From Ensifer sesbaniae (GTDB lineage Bacteria > Pseudomonadota > Alphaproteobacteria > Rhizobiales > Rhizobiaceae): DNA of 64,000 bases. Positions 44,436 to 53,764 of this stretch are shown here, piece by piece (the stretch's first letter is position 1; each line of letters opens with the position of its first letter). The notes beneath the pieces were generated by a model. It had not been told where the DNA came from. It did not search any database and saw only the letters and a list, made by a program, of their open reading frames with translations. The stretch covers positions 680,863 to 744,862 of the forward strand of contig NZ_JABEKU010000002.1 of NCBI RefSeq assembly GCF_013283665.1, written 5' to 3'. Position numbers and translations under genes: made by a program.

Positions 44436-46420
44436 GCCGGGTTCTCCTGCTGGAGCATGACCAACACGGCGCCGGCGCTCACCTGCTCACCTTCGCTGAC
44501 CAGAACGCTCTCGACCACGCCGGCGCGCGAGGCGGACAGCGTGAGTTCCATCTTCATTGCCTCCATGACGGCGAGCGCCTGTCCCTTTTCGACCGCATCA
44601 CCCGGGCGGACCCGGATGAGCTTGACGATGCCAGGCATCGGCGCCGACACCTCGTCGTCGGCCACCTCGGTGGAATGACCGGTGCCGAGGGCATCGGGTA
44701 GGCGCAGCACGTAGGTTTCACCGCTGAGGAACAGGGTGATCTGCTCGCCCTCGCGCAGGAAGCGGAACTCATGCTGCGCGCCGGAAATCTCGGCGCGGGC
44801 GCCATCGGTGAAGCGGGCGAGGATCACCACGGGCAGAGCCGCCGTTCCGGTGTGGACCGCAAACTGGTCGCGGCCGCGCGCGGCAAGCGTCACGATCGTC
44901 CGTCCGCTGCTGTGCTCAACCGTGACGTTCCTGCTGGCGTCGCCCCAGATCTGCCAATGGCCGAGCGAAGACCAGGGATCGGCAGATCCATCCGGCAGCA
45001 GCGCCCCGGTCGAGATGATCGCCGCCAGCGCCAGCGCCGCATCGCTCGGCGCCATCGTTGCCGTGAGTTGTCCGATCGAACGGTCGATCAGGCCGGTATC
45101 GGGATGCCCGGAGCGAAAATCCGGTTCCGCAGCAAGGCGCGCCAGAAAATCGAGATTTGTAACCGCGCCGCCGATGCGGCAAGCCCTCAGCGCATTTTCA
45201 AGCTTTGCGAGAGCGGTCGAGCGGTTGGGGCCATGGACGATCAGTTTCGCGATCAACGGGTCGTAGAACGGGGTGATCCTGTCACCTTGGCGAACACCGG
45301 CATCGACACGCACGCCATCCTCGGGAAAGCTCAGCGTCGTCAGCCGCCCGGTGGCCGGCAGGAACCCGCGGGACGGGTCTTCCGCGTAGATGCGCGCCTC
45401 GAACGCCCAACCGTCGATGCCGATCTCACTTTGCCGTTTCGGCAACGCTTCACCAGCAGCGGCGCGCAATTGCCACTCGACGAGGTCAATACCGGTGATC
45501 GCTTCGGTCACCGGATGCTCGACCTGCAGCCGGGTGTTCATCTCCATGAAGTAAAACTGATCCGGCCACAGCCCATCCGTCACGTCGGCGATGAATTCGA
45601 CGGTGCCCGCACCGACATAGCCGATGGCGTGGGCTGCCCGAACTGCAGCATCGCCCATCGCGCGACGTACTTCCGCGGTCATGCCGGGGGCCGGCGCCTC
45701 CTCGATCACCTTCTGGTGGCGGCGCTGCAGCGAGCAGTCGCGCTCGAAGAGGTGCAGAATGTTGCCGTGCCGGTCGCCGAAGACCTGAACCTCGATATGC
45801 CGGGGCTTCGTCAGGTATTTTTCGATCAGCACCGAACCATCGCCGAAGGCGGCTTCCGCCTCGCGCCGCGCCGCCTCGAGTGCGGCCGGAAACTCGGTGG
45901 CGCTGTCGACGCGCCGCATGCCTTTGCCGCCACCGCCGGCACGGGCCTTGATCAACACCGGATAGCCGACATTCGCCGCTTCCGCCGCGAGGAAGTCAGC
46001 ATCCTGCCGCTCGCCGTGGTAACCGGGAACGACCGGCACGCCGGATTGCTCCATCAGTGCCTTGGCTGCATCCTTCAGACCCATGGCGCGGATCGCCCGC
46101 GCCGACGGACCGACGAAAGTGATACCGGCCGCCTCGACGGCATCGGCGAAATCGGCATTTTCCGAGAGAAAACCGTAACCCGGGTGGATTGCATCCGCAC
46201 CGACCGCGCGCGCGGCGGCGATGATGCGCTCAGCCGAGAGATAGCTATCGAGCGCCGGCGGCGGGCCGATGCGTATCGCTTCGTCGGCAAGCGCTACGTG
46301 CAGCGCTCCCACATCGGCATCGGAATAGACGGCGACCGTGCGAATGCCGAGACGCTTGGCGGTGCGCATCACCCGGCAGGCAATCTCGCCGCGATTGGCA
46401 ATCAGGAGTTTGGAAAACAT
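44432..46420 (-). CDS. liuD: 3-methylcrotonoyl-CoA carboxylase alpha (biotin) subunit
   Basis: ATG 46420 (MFSKLLIANRGEIACRV) has GGGGATGCCG upstream; ATG 46426 is two codons earlier. The 662-residue protein has the biotin carboxylase domain (N-terminal NRGEIACRVMRTAKRLG, ATP-grasp glycine loop IKARAGGGGKGMR, FMEMNTRLQVEHPVTE), a BT domain, and the C-terminal biotinyl domain with the VMEAMKMELTLSA motif (biotin on the Lys). Together with LiuB it carboxylates 3-methylcrotonyl-CoA. It is followed by liuE. Confidence 0.95.
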   Translation of the reverse strand: MFSKLLIANRGEIACRVMRTAKRLGIRTVAVYSDADVGALHVALADEAIRIGPPPALDSYLSAERIIAAARAVGADAIHPGYGFLSENADFADAVEAAGITFVGPSARAIRAMGLKDAAKALMEQSGVPVVPGYHGERQDADFLAAEAANVGYPVLIKARAGGGGKGMRRVDSATEFPAALEAARREAEAAFGDGSVLIEKYLTKPRHIEVQVFGDRHGNILHLFERDCSLQRRHQKVIEEAPAPGMTAEVRRAMGDAAVRAAHAIGYVGAGTVEFIADVTDGLWPDQFYFMEMNTRLQVEHPVTEAITGIDLVEWQLRAAAGEALPKRQSEIGIDGWAFEARIYAEDPSRGFLPATGRLTTLSFPEDGVRVDAGVRQGDRITPFYDPLIAKLIVHGPNRSTALAKLENALRACRIGGAVTNLDFLARLAAEPDFRSGHPDTGLIDRSIGQLTATMAPSDAALALAAIISTGALLPDGSADPWSSLGHWQIWGDASRNVTVEHSSGRTIVTLAARGRDQFAVHTGTAALPVVILARFTDGARAEISGAQHEFRFLREGEQITLFLSGETYVLRLPDALGTGHSTEVADDEVSAPMPGIVKLIRVRPGDAVEKGQALAVMEAMKMELTLSASRAGVVESVLVSEGEQVSAGAVLVMLQQENPA

Positions 46421-46435
46421 CGGCATCCCCTGCCT

Positions 46436-46819
46436 CTATCGCGCCGCGATCACGTCGACTTCAAGCAGCCAGCCGGAATCGAAGATCCCGGCGATCACCA
46501 CCGTCATCGCCGGGGCGAGCGCGCCGAGATATTCGTTGCGGATCTCGCGGTTCGCCAGAGTGTGATGGCGGTCGGCGAGATAGGTCGTCACCTTGACGAT
46601 ATCCGTCTTGCTCATACCCGCCGCCTTCAACTGCGCGTCGATATTGAGCCAGACCTGGCGTGCCTGCGCCTCGAAACCATCCGGCAGCACGTCGTCGGAG
46701 TTCAAGGGCACCTGGCCGCTGACGAAGAGCAGATGCTGGAAATCCTCGAGGCGAACAGCCTGCGAATAGCCGCCGCGCGGTTGCGGCGCGTTCTTGGCAT
46801 TAATGTTCTCGCGTTTCAT
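46436..46819 (-). CDS. RidA/YjgF-family protein within the liu operon
   Basis: GGGAGACGCGG precedes ATG 46819, giving 127 residues; the long upstream frame is rejected. The protein has the RidA layout: RGGYSQAVRLEDFQHLLFVS, QVPLNSDDVLPDGFEAQ, VWLNIDAQLKAAGM, DIVKVTTYLADR and NEYLGALAPAMTVVIAGI. The usual catalytic Arg of RidA (NxxRP) is missing: the segment reads APAMTVVI, so true imine hydrolysis is doubtful and it may be of the Rid1-7 types lacking it. Its place between liuB and liuD is unusual; it may detoxify a by-product of leucine degradation. Confidence 0.85.
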   Translation of the reverse strand: MKRENINAKNAPQPRGGYSQAVRLEDFQHLLFVSGQVPLNSDDVLPDGFEAQARQVWLNIDAQLKAAGMSKTDIVKVTTYLADRHHTLANREIRNEYLGALAPAMTVVIAGIFDSGWLLEVDVIAAR

Positions 46820-46829
46820 CCGCGTCTCC

Positions 46830-48437
46830 CTACATCCTGAAGAGGCCGAAGCGCGTGTCTTCGATCGGCGCGTTGAGCGCTGTCGAAAGCGACAGGCCGA
46901 GCACGTCGCGCGTCTTGCGCGGATCGACGACACCGTCGTCCCAAAGTCTTGCCGAGGCATAGAGCGGATGGCTCTGGCGCTCGAAGAGATCGAGGATCGG
47001 CTGGCGGAAACGTGCCTCCTCCTCTTCGCTCCAGGGCGTGCCCGCCCGTTTCAACGCTTCGCTGCGCACCGTCGTCAACACGCCGGCCGCCTGCTCGCCG
47101 CCCATCACCGAGATCCGGCTGTTCGGCCAAGTCCACAGGAAGCGCGGCGAGAAGGCGCGGCCGCACATGCCGTAATTGCCCGCGCCGAAGGAGCCGCCAA
47201 CGAGCATGGTCACTTTCGGAACCCTCGCGGTCGCCACCGCCGTCACCAGCTTGGCGCCATGCTTGGCGATGCCTTCGGTTTCGTATTTTCGCCCGACCAT
47301 GAAGCCGGTGATGTTCTGCAGGAACACGAGCGGGATCTTGCGCTGGGTGCAGAGTTCGACGAAATGCGCCCCCTTCAGCGCCGATTCCGAGAACAGCACG
47401 CCATTGTTGGCGATGATGCCGACCGGGATGCCATGCACATGGGCGAAGCCGCAGACGAGCGTGGTGCCGTAGCGCGCCTTGAACTCGTCGAAACGGGAGC
47501 CATCGACCACACGGGCGATGACCTCGCGGATGTCGTAGGGCGTGCGCAGATCGGAGGGCACGATGCCGGCGATCTCCTGCGGATCGTAGAGCGGCGGCTC
47601 GGGTGTCGCCAGTTCGACCGCCAGCGGCTTGTGACGGTTGAGCGTGGCGACGGCCCGACGCGCCAGCGCCAGCGCGTGGGCGTCGTCGCGCGCCAGATGA
47701 TCGGCCACGCCGGAAAGGCGCGTATGCACATCGGCGCCGCCGAGATCCTCCGCCGAGACGACCTCGCCGGTCGCCGCCCTGACGAGCGGCGGGCCTGCGA
47801 GAAAGATCGTGCCCTGGCCTTCGACGATGATCGTCTCGTCGGACATCGCCGGCACATAGGCGCCGCCGGCGGTGCACGATCCCATCACGACGGCGATCTG
47901 CGGAATGCCTGCAGCCGACATGTTGGCCTGATTGTAGAAGATCCGGCCGAAGTGATCCCTATCCGGGAATACCTCGTCCTGGTTTGGCAGGTTGGCACCA
48001 CCGGAATCGACGAGATAGATGCAAGGCAGATGGTTTTCCGCGGCAATCTCCTGCGCCCTGAGGTGCTTCTTTACCGTCAGCGGATAGTAGGTACCCCCTT
48101 TGACCGTCGGGTCGTTGCAGACGATCATGCATTCGCGGCCGGACACCCGGCCGATGCCCGTGATCAGTCCGGCCGCGGGCGCGTCACCGTTATACATGCC
48201 ATGCGCCGCCGTCATGCCGACTTCGAGGAAAGGCGTTGCCGGATCGATGAGGTGCGCCACCCGGTCGCGCGGCAGAAGCTTGCCGCGGCTGACGTGACGC
48301 TCGCGCGCGGCATCGCCCCCGCCAGCGGCCGCGAGCTTCACGGCCTCCTCGACCGTCGCGATCGCCTCGGCCATGGCCGATTGATTGGCCCTGAACGTTT
48401 CGGAGGACGGCGAGATGTGAGATTTCAGAACGGTCAT
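46830..48437 (-). CDS. liuB: 3-methylcrotonoyl-CoA carboxylase beta subunit
   Basis: The 535-residue protein has the two crotonase-like carboxyltransferase halves: [20 protein letters not shown] and [20 protein letters not shown] in the first, [20 protein letters not shown] and [20 protein letters not shown] in the second. The SGGANLPNQ and NYGMCGRA stretches are diagnostic for methylcrotonyl- rather than propionyl-CoA carboxylase. It starts 46 bp after liuA and ends 10 bp before the ridA start. Confidence 0.95.
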   Translation of the reverse strand: MTVLKSHISPSSETFRANQSAMAEAIATVEEAVKLAAAGGGDAARERHVSRGKLLPRDRVAHLIDPATPFLEVGMTAAHGMYNGDAPAAGLITGIGRVSGRECMIVCNDPTVKGGTYYPLTVKKHLRAQEIAAENHLPCIYLVDSGGANLPNQDEVFPDRDHFGRIFYNQANMSAAGIPQIAVVMGSCTAGGAYVPAMSDETIIVEGQGTIFLAGPPLVRAATGEVVSAEDLGGADVHTRLSGVADHLARDDAHALALARRAVATLNRHKPLAVELATPEPPLYDPQEIAGIVPSDLRTPYDIREVIARVVDGSRFDEFKARYGTTLVCGFAHVHGIPVGIIANNGVLFSESALKGAHFVELCTQRKIPLVFLQNITGFMVGRKYETEGIAKHGAKLVTAVATARVPKVTMLVGGSFGAGNYGMCGRAFSPRFLWTWPNSRISVMGGEQAAGVLTTVRSEALKRAGTPWSEEEEARFRQPILDLFERQSHPLYASARLWDDGVVDPRKTRDVLGLSLSTALNAPIEDTRFGLFRM

Positions 48438-48483
48438 GAGGTCCTCATTGGATCGAGTTCGGCCGCTTTCGTCTCATCCCGCT

Positions 48484-49647
48484 CTAGCTCGTCTCGGTGA
48501 ACAGTTCCCGGCCGATCAGCATGCGGCGGATTTCGCTGGTGCCGGCACCGATCTCGTAAAGCTTGGCGTCGCGCAGCAGACGACCCGCCGGGTAGTCGTT
48601 GGTATAGCCGTTGCCGCCGAGCGCCTGGATCGCCTCGAGCGCAAGCGCCGTCGCCTTCTCGGCCGCATAAAGAATGCAGCCGGCCGCATCCTTGCGCGTC
48701 GTCTCGCCGCGATCGCATGCCGCCGCCACCGCATAGACATAGGCACGTGCCGCATTCGCCGTCACATACATGTCCGCGAGCTTGCCCTGCATCAGCTGGA
48801 ATTCGCCGATCGGCTGACCGAACTGCTTGCGCTCATGCAGATAGGGGACAACGACATCAAGGCAAGCGGCCATGATGCCGAGGGGGCCTGCCGAAAGCAC
48901 CACCCGCTCGTAGTCGAGCCCGGACATCAGCACGCGGACGCCGCCGCCGACGGTGCCGAGCACGTTTTCTGCCGGCACTTCGCAGTCCTTAAAGATCAGT
49001 TCGCAGGTGTTGGAGCCGCGCATGCCGAGCTTGTCGAGCTTCTGGCCGGTCGAGAACCCGGCATAGCCCTTCTCCACCATGAAAGCGGTGATGCCGCGTG
49101 GACCGGCCGTCGGATCGGTCTTGGCATAGACGACGAGCACGTCGGCGTCCGGGCCATTGGTGATCCACATCTTGTTGCCATTGAGCACATAGCGGTCATC
49201 ACGCTTGTCGGCCCTCAGCGTCATCGAGACGACGTCTGACCCGGCGCCGGGCTCCGACATCGCCAATGCGCCGACATGCTCGCCAGAAATTAGCTTCGGC
49301 AGATAGCGCGCCTTCTGGTCGTCGTTGCCGTTACGGTTGATCTGGTTGACGCAGAGATTGGAGTGCGCGCCGTAGCTGAGGCCGATCGAGGCTGATGCGC
49401 GGCTGATCTCCTCCATCGCCACGCAATGGGCGAGATAGCCCAAGCCGGCACCGCCGTATTCCTCGCCAGCGGTGATGCCGAGCAGGCCGAGTTCGCCCAT
49501 CTCGCGCCAGAGCTGCATTGGAAATGCATTGTTGCGATCGGTCTCGTCCGCCAATGGCGCGATGCGGTCCATCGCGAAGCGCCGCACGCTCTCGCGCAAT
49601 GCGTCGATGTCCTCGCCAAGCGCGAAGCTCAATCCGCCCTCAAACAT
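48484..49647 (-). CDS. liuA: Isovaleryl-CoA dehydrogenase
   Basis: GGGAGGATAGAC precedes ATG 49647, giving 387 residues; the longer frame to 49890 has no support. It has the acyl-CoA dehydrogenase N, middle and C domains: [35 protein letters not shown], and the catalytic Glu in [20 protein letters not shown], at the isovaleryl-type position rather than in the C-terminal domain. Family-diagnostic [16 protein letters not shown] closes the protein. It is the first gene of the liu operon. Confidence 0.95.
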   Translation of the reverse strand: MFEGGLSFALGEDIDALRESVRRFAMDRIAPLADETDRNNAFPMQLWREMGELGLLGITAGEEYGGAGLGYLAHCVAMEEISRASASIGLSYGAHSNLCVNQINRNGNDDQKARYLPKLISGEHVGALAMSEPGAGSDVVSMTLRADKRDDRYVLNGNKMWITNGPDADVLVVYAKTDPTAGPRGITAFMVEKGYAGFSTGQKLDKLGMRGSNTCELIFKDCEVPAENVLGTVGGGVRVLMSGLDYERVVLSAGPLGIMAACLDVVVPYLHERKQFGQPIGEFQLMQGKLADMYVTANAARAYVYAVAAACDRGETTRKDAAGCILYAAEKATALALEAIQALGGNGYTNDYPAGRLLRDAKLYEIGAGTSEIRRMLIGRELFTETS

Positions 49648-49692
49648 GTCTATCCTCCCATCGTGCGGGCCGCGCGGTCTCCTCCCACAGCG

Positions 49693-49773
49693 GCCGGACG
49701 ATAACGCTCCATCCTCTACGCGGATCGCGGCGAAAGCAATGATATCAACGCCGCGACATGGCCGGACGATAAC
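49693..49773. repeat. Two direct copies of GGCCGGACGATAAC upstream of liuA
   Basis: Exact 14-bp copies at 49693-49706 and 49760-49773 are 67 bp apart in the 49648-49958 gap, which holds nothing else I can name. They lie 46 and 113 bp upstream of the liuA start and may be binding sites for the liu regulator. Confidence 0.45.
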
Positions 49774-49958
49774 ACCGCGTTCCGCTAATTTCCTTCCAAA
49801 GAGCGGCGAAGCCAAGCACGATATGAAAATGCGAAGGCACCCGATGATTACATCCTGTGCGTGAAGCGGTCGCCGGAGGGGCAACGACACGAGGAACCTG
49901 CAGCTTGTGGCGTCACGACCGCGCCGAACCGGTCGTTTTCGGAAAACCGCTTCGAGAC

Positions 49959-50516
49959 CTAGCGGCCAGCGGCAACGCCCAGCCCCACAAGCTGCGCGAG
50001 CACCTCATGGATCACGGCCTGCGGCGGCGGAGAGATGTCCACGGTGACGGTCAAAGGCTCGCCGACAGGGTCTTCCAGCGTCGCGAGCTGCGTGTCGAGC
50101 AACGAGGCAGGCATGAAATGTCCCGTCCGGCGCTGCATTCGCCCGGTAAGAACGTCGCGATCGCCGTGGAGATAGACAAAGGCAACAGGCTTGCCGGCAC
50201 TCTCACGCAACAGATCGCGATAGCTGCGCTTCAGCGCCGAACAGGAGACGACGAGCGGAGCATCACCCGATGCGAGCTGCCGGCCGATCTCCTTCAGCCA
50301 CGGCCAGCGGTCCGCATCGGTGAGCGGGATGCCCGCCGACATCTTGCGGATGTTCTCCTCGGGGTGAAGTGCATCACCCTCGATGAAGCGGTAGCCGCAG
50401 GCGGCGGCGACGGCCTCGCCGACCGAGGTCTTGCCGGTACCCGACACGCCCATCACCACGATGGAGCCGGGAAATGTCAGATGAAGACCGACCTCGGACG
50501 CGTGATCGTTCGACAT
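49959..50516 (-). CDS. gntK: Gluconokinase
   Basis: The protein (185 residues from ATG 50516; ATG 50537 is possible) has the P-loop [20 protein letters not shown] at the N-terminus. [49 protein letters not shown] and [17 protein letters not shown] are all diagnostic of GntK. It makes 6-phosphogluconate. AGGAGC lies upstream of ATG 50516. No gluconate transporter or dehydratase is adjacent. Confidence 0.95.
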   Translation of the reverse strand: MSNDHASEVGLHLTFPGSIVVMGVSGTGKTSVGEAVAAACGYRFIEGDALHPEENIRKMSAGIPLTDADRWPWLKEIGRQLASGDAPLVVSCSALKRSYRDLLRESAGKPVAFVYLHGDRDVLTGRMQRRTGHFMPASLLDTQLATLEDPVGEPLTVTVDISPPPQAVIHEVLAQLVGLGVAAGR

Positions 50517-50618
50517 GGCCGCGCTTGCTCCTTGCATCTGCCGCACTGATCCTTCCTGATACCTTTGCGACGACGGACGGACAAGGCGCCGGGGAGCACT
50601 TGCGCGCCGGACGCCCCC

Positions 50619-51314
50619 TTAAATCGCAGCGCGGGGGCGGGCGACGTCGTTGACGCCCTCGCCATCCGGCGCCTGGCCGTAGCTCATGCGACGCATCTGG
50701 GCGATGACCCGCTCCATCTCATCGTCGGGGAGCACCGGCGGTTCGCCGAGCGTCAGCGCCTGGACATACATGCGCGACAGGGTTTCGATCTCGATCGCCA
50801 GCCAGAGCGCGGACTCGAGCGTCTTGCCGAGTGAGATCTGGCCGTGCTGGCCGAGCAGGCAGGCCGTCCGGTCCTTGAGCGCCACCAGCGCATTGTCCGA
50901 GAGCGCCTGGGTGCCGAAGGTCGCATATTCGGCGCAGCGGATCGTCGTGCCGCCGGCGATGCCCGTCATGTAGTGGAAGCTCGGAATGGTCTTGTGATGG
51001 CAGGCAAGCGTCGTCGCATAGACGGAATGGCAATGCAGCACGACGTTGATGTCGGTGCGCTCCCTCAGGATATCGCGGTGGAAGCGCCATTCCGACGACG
51101 GACGAAGACCAACATAGGTGCCGTCGAAATCCATCTCGACCAGATCTTCGGGCTGCATCGTCTCATAGGGCAGCGACGACGGCGTGATCAGAAAACCGTC
51201 GTCGGTGCGCACCGAAAGATTGCCTGCGGTGCCCTGGTTGATGCCGCTCGAGTTCATCCGGCGGCAGATGTCCACCATCTCGCGGCGGAGCGAGAGCATG
51301 TCGGTCTTGGTCAT
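50619..51314 (-). CDS. Class II aldolase (fuculose-phosphate aldolase/adducin family)
   Basis: GAAAGGACATATCG precedes ATG 51314; the 231-residue frame excludes a long upstream extension. Zinc ligands are expected at the His pair of VVLHCHSVYATTLA and the later His of LLGQHGQISLGKTLE; the catalytic Glu is in PSSEWRFHRDIL. NSSGINQGTAGNLSVRTDDG and ITPSSLPYETM bind the phosphate. It should split a ketose 1-phosphate or similar compound made by the FGGY kinase next to it (4-bp overlap). The substrate could be an apulose-, fuculose- or tetrulose-type phosphate. Confidence 0.92.
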   Translation of the reverse strand: MTKTDMLSLRREMVDICRRMNSSGINQGTAGNLSVRTDDGFLITPSSLPYETMQPEDLVEMDFDGTYVGLRPSSEWRFHRDILRERTDINVVLHCHSVYATTLACHHKTIPSFHYMTGIAGGTTIRCAEYATFGTQALSDNALVALKDRTACLLGQHGQISLGKTLESALWLAIEIETLSRMYVQALTLGEPPVLPDDEMERVIAQMRRMSYGQAPDGEGVNDVARPRAAI

Positions 51315-52780
51315 CGATATGTCCTTTCGAAGTCGCGACTGGAACCATTGTTGTGCCCGGCGCGCGCTCGGGCGCGCCATTGCGACGCATAGACGGCGAC
51401 CGCAGGCGAAAGATGCGAAACGTCGCCCGGATCGGCGAGCGACAGCGGCGCGGGACCTTGGCGTTGGCCCTGACTTGCAAGCAGCGCAGCACCGGAGGCC
51501 ACGCCGTAGGCATCCAGATTGAAGCGGACCCGCCGGTTCGGCATGAGCGCCGCAACGAGGCGGGCATAGAGGGGATCGCGCAGAAAGCTTCCGTCAAGCA
51601 CGACCAGCGGCCCCGGCCCGAGCGCTTCAATGCATTCCGCCGTCAGCAGGGCACAGTAGATGAGAGCCAGCGCCTTGCGCTCGATCGGGGTCTCCGGTGG
51701 CGGCCCGCTAATGCGACCGCGTCCGGCGCTTCCCGGAAAGAGGCCATCGTCATCGCCGAAGGAGGGCAGCGCCATGGTGCGTTTGGTGATCAGGCCCAGC
51801 ACGACATCGTCCGGGACCTGGGCTGCCGGCGGTGCGGTGCCCGCCACATGCGAAAACTCGCGTCCGCCCATGGTGAGCACACCGCCCAGAGGATTGCCGA
51901 AGACGTCGCTGTTCAGCGTCATGCCGCGATGCTCGTCGAGCCGGCCGAGCGGCGTGCGGCCGGAAAAGCCGACGATCCAGGTTCCCGTGGAGACGACGAT
52001 GAAATCGCCGAGGCCGGCGGCATGGTAACGATAGTGGTTGACGCTGCTGTCGTGGCCGCCGGTCAGCACGCGCAGCCCCTTCGGCAGGCCATAACGGTGG
52101 GCAAGCTCCGGACGTACCGGGCCGAGGACCTGCCAGGCATCGGCGAAATCCGGCATCAGCCGTTGCCAGCCGCGCGCGGCGACAATGGGCGCGAACCGGC
52201 GTTCGGCGACGTTCCACAGGTGCGATTGCGCGCCGAGGAAGCTTGCTTCCGATGCCGCAACGCCGGATAGCCGCCACGCCCAGTATTGTGGCAAGCCGAG
52301 ATACCAGCGCGCACCGGCGACCGCATCCGGTGCATGCTCCTGCATCCAATAGAGCTGGCGGGCCTGATGGGTGGCGCTGTGCATCATCGCGCTGCCGCGA
52401 TCGAAGAAGGAGCCGGCAAGCGGCGCGTAGCCTTGCCGGATCGCCTCCGGCAAAGGCTGCTCGTAGTCGATCATCGGTAAGGCGACGCCGGCCTCCGCGT
52501 CGGGATCTGCGCCGACGAGGACGCCACCGGATCCATGACCGGCGGCGACGAAGATTTGCAGCGGATGACGATTGCCGAGCGCTGCGAGGTTGGAGAGGAC
52601 CCACTCGCCGAGGCTTGCGAGGTCGTGATGTCGCCAGGGCGGCCCCGGCAGCACCGAATTGGCGACGCTCTGCGTTTCCAGAACGACACCGTTTGCAGAG
52701 ACCGCATTCAGCTTCACATTGGTCTTGCCGACATCGAGCACGGCCACCGTAGCGGCCTCGTCATCCGCTGCGACTGACAT
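51311..52780 (-). CDS. FGGY-family sugar kinase
   Basis: GGGAGG lies before ATG 52780. The 489-residue protein has the ASKHA fold: VLDVGKTNVKLNAVSANG (phosphate 1), GHGSGG, VLTGGHDSSVNHYRYHAAG (catalytic region), VVSTGTWIVGFSG and LVVLDGSFLRDPLYARLVAA (adenosine site). The closest FGGY types by these motifs are L-fuculose/rhamnulose-type kinases. It would phosphorylate the ketose made by the isomerase at 52914. It overlaps the aldolase gene by 4 bp, so both are translated together. Confidence 0.92.
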   Translation of the reverse strand: MSVAADDEAATVAVLDVGKTNVKLNAVSANGVVLETQSVANSVLPGPPWRHHDLASLGEWVLSNLAALGNRHPLQIFVAAGHGSGGVLVGADPDAEAGVALPMIDYEQPLPEAIRQGYAPLAGSFFDRGSAMMHSATHQARQLYWMQEHAPDAVAGARWYLGLPQYWAWRLSGVAASEASFLGAQSHLWNVAERRFAPIVAARGWQRLMPDFADAWQVLGPVRPELAHRYGLPKGLRVLTGGHDSSVNHYRYHAAGLGDFIVVSTGTWIVGFSGRTPLGRLDEHRGMTLNSDVFGNPLGGVLTMGGREFSHVAGTAPPAAQVPDDVVLGLITKRTMALPSFGDDDGLFPGSAGRGRISGPPPETPIERKALALIYCALLTAECIEALGPGPLVVLDGSFLRDPLYARLVAALMPNRRVRFNLDAYGVASGAALLASQGQRQGPAPLSLADPGDVSHLSPAVAVYASQWRARARAGHNNGSSRDFERTYR

Positions 52781-52826
52781 CTCGCTCGCAACCTCCCGTC
52801 CTGATCTAACGCGCGCAGAAGCGTTC

Positions 52827-52912
52827 TAGAGCGGCTCCAGCGAAAGCCGCTCTATCTGTTTGTTTTTACGCATTTCCGGACGTAAGCCGCTGCGCGCGTT
52901 TGCTGGAAATGC
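52827..52912. repeat. RIME-like palindromic intergenic repeat
   Basis: Two inverted repeats lie end to end: TAGAGCGGCT (52827-52836) with AGCCGCTCTA (52845-52854), and GCATTTCC (52870-52877) with GGAAATGC (52905-52912). Length and sequence fit the Rhizobium intergenic mosaic elements as I know them. It ends two bases before the isomerase stop codon and could act as a transcript terminator or stabiliser between 52914 and the kinase gene. Confidence 0.7.
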
Positions 52913-52913
52913 T

Positions 52914-53762
52914 TTAGATCAACCCGTATTGCCTCGCCTTGTTGCGCAGGAACGGCAGGCCGTTACCCATGACCTCCTCCTCGTCCTTGGCGACGGGTCG
53001 CCAGACGGCGAGGCCATAGGCAACTTCCGGCGGCATGTTGATGAAGCTCTCCATCGCAAGGCCGCCCTTGAAGCCGATCGCCGCCAGCGTCGCGAAGATC
53101 TCGTCCCAGGCGCAGTTGCCGTAACCGGGCGTGCCGCGATCGCTCTCGGACAGGTGGATGTATTTGATGAAATCGCGCGCATCGAGAATGCCGGTGCCGA
53201 TGCCCTTCTCCTCGATGTTCATGTGGTAGGTGTCGAGGTGGACGAAGACATTGTCGGCACCGACGCGCTTGATCATGTCGACCGCCTGCCAACCGGTGTT
53301 GATCAGATGGTTTTCGTAGCGGTTGACCGCCTCAACGCCAAGCTCGATGCCGCGCATCTTGGCGTGCTTGGCCGCCGCCTGCAGCACGCGCGCGATGTTG
53401 TCGTATTCGGCCTCGGTCGGCGGCACGCCGGTGCGCTCGCCGATGCCGCCGTAGATGACGCCGGAGAGCGCCTCGCCGCCGAGATCGGCCGTCTTGTCGA
53501 TCGCCACCTTCAGGTGCTCGATCGCCGCATCGGGACGGACGGATGCCCAGGCGTGCTCGGGCAGGCCGAGCGAGCAGACGGCGCGCAGCTTGTGTTTCTC
53601 GAGCAGGGCCTTGGTATGGGCGGTGTCGACCGCCGGCGGGTTGAGCATCGGGATCTCGATGAAATCCACCCCGTATTTCATCGCCGCGGCGACCGCGCGC
53701 TCAGCGCCGGGACGATCCCAATTCATGGTCCACATGCTCGTATGGACACCAAAACCCTGCAT
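52914..53762 (-). CDS. D-tagatose/psicose 3-epimerase-family sugar isomerase
   Basis: GAAAGG precedes ATG 53762; the longer frame to 54074 overlaps the permease gene and is rejected. The 282-residue TIM barrel has the family metal ligands: Glu of GVEAVNRYENHLINT, Asp and His of VHLDTYHMNIEEKG, His of IHLSESDRGTPGYG and the second catalytic Glu of GGLAMESFINM; VWRPVAKDEEEVMGNG is the C-terminal stretch. It would interconvert an aldose or ketose with the ketose for the FGGY kinase. It is separated from that gene by a palindromic repeat. Known D-apiose isomerases belong to this general fold, but specificity cannot be read by eye. Confidence 0.9.
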   Translation of the reverse strand: MQGFGVHTSMWTMNWDRPGAERAVAAAMKYGVDFIEIPMLNPPAVDTAHTKALLEKHKLRAVCSLGLPEHAWASVRPDAAIEHLKVAIDKTADLGGEALSGVIYGGIGERTGVPPTEAEYDNIARVLQAAAKHAKMRGIELGVEAVNRYENHLINTGWQAVDMIKRVGADNVFVHLDTYHMNIEEKGIGTGILDARDFIKYIHLSESDRGTPGYGNCAWDEIFATLAAIGFKGGLAMESFINMPPEVAYGLAVWRPVAKDEEEVMGNGLPFLRNKARQYGLI

Positions 53763-53764
53763 GG

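Noticed and set aside
44771-48500. Long plus-strand ORFs (689 and 568 codons) opposite liuD, ridA and liuB
   Set aside because: They are shadows of the liu genes, rich in Arg, Gly and Ala without domain features.
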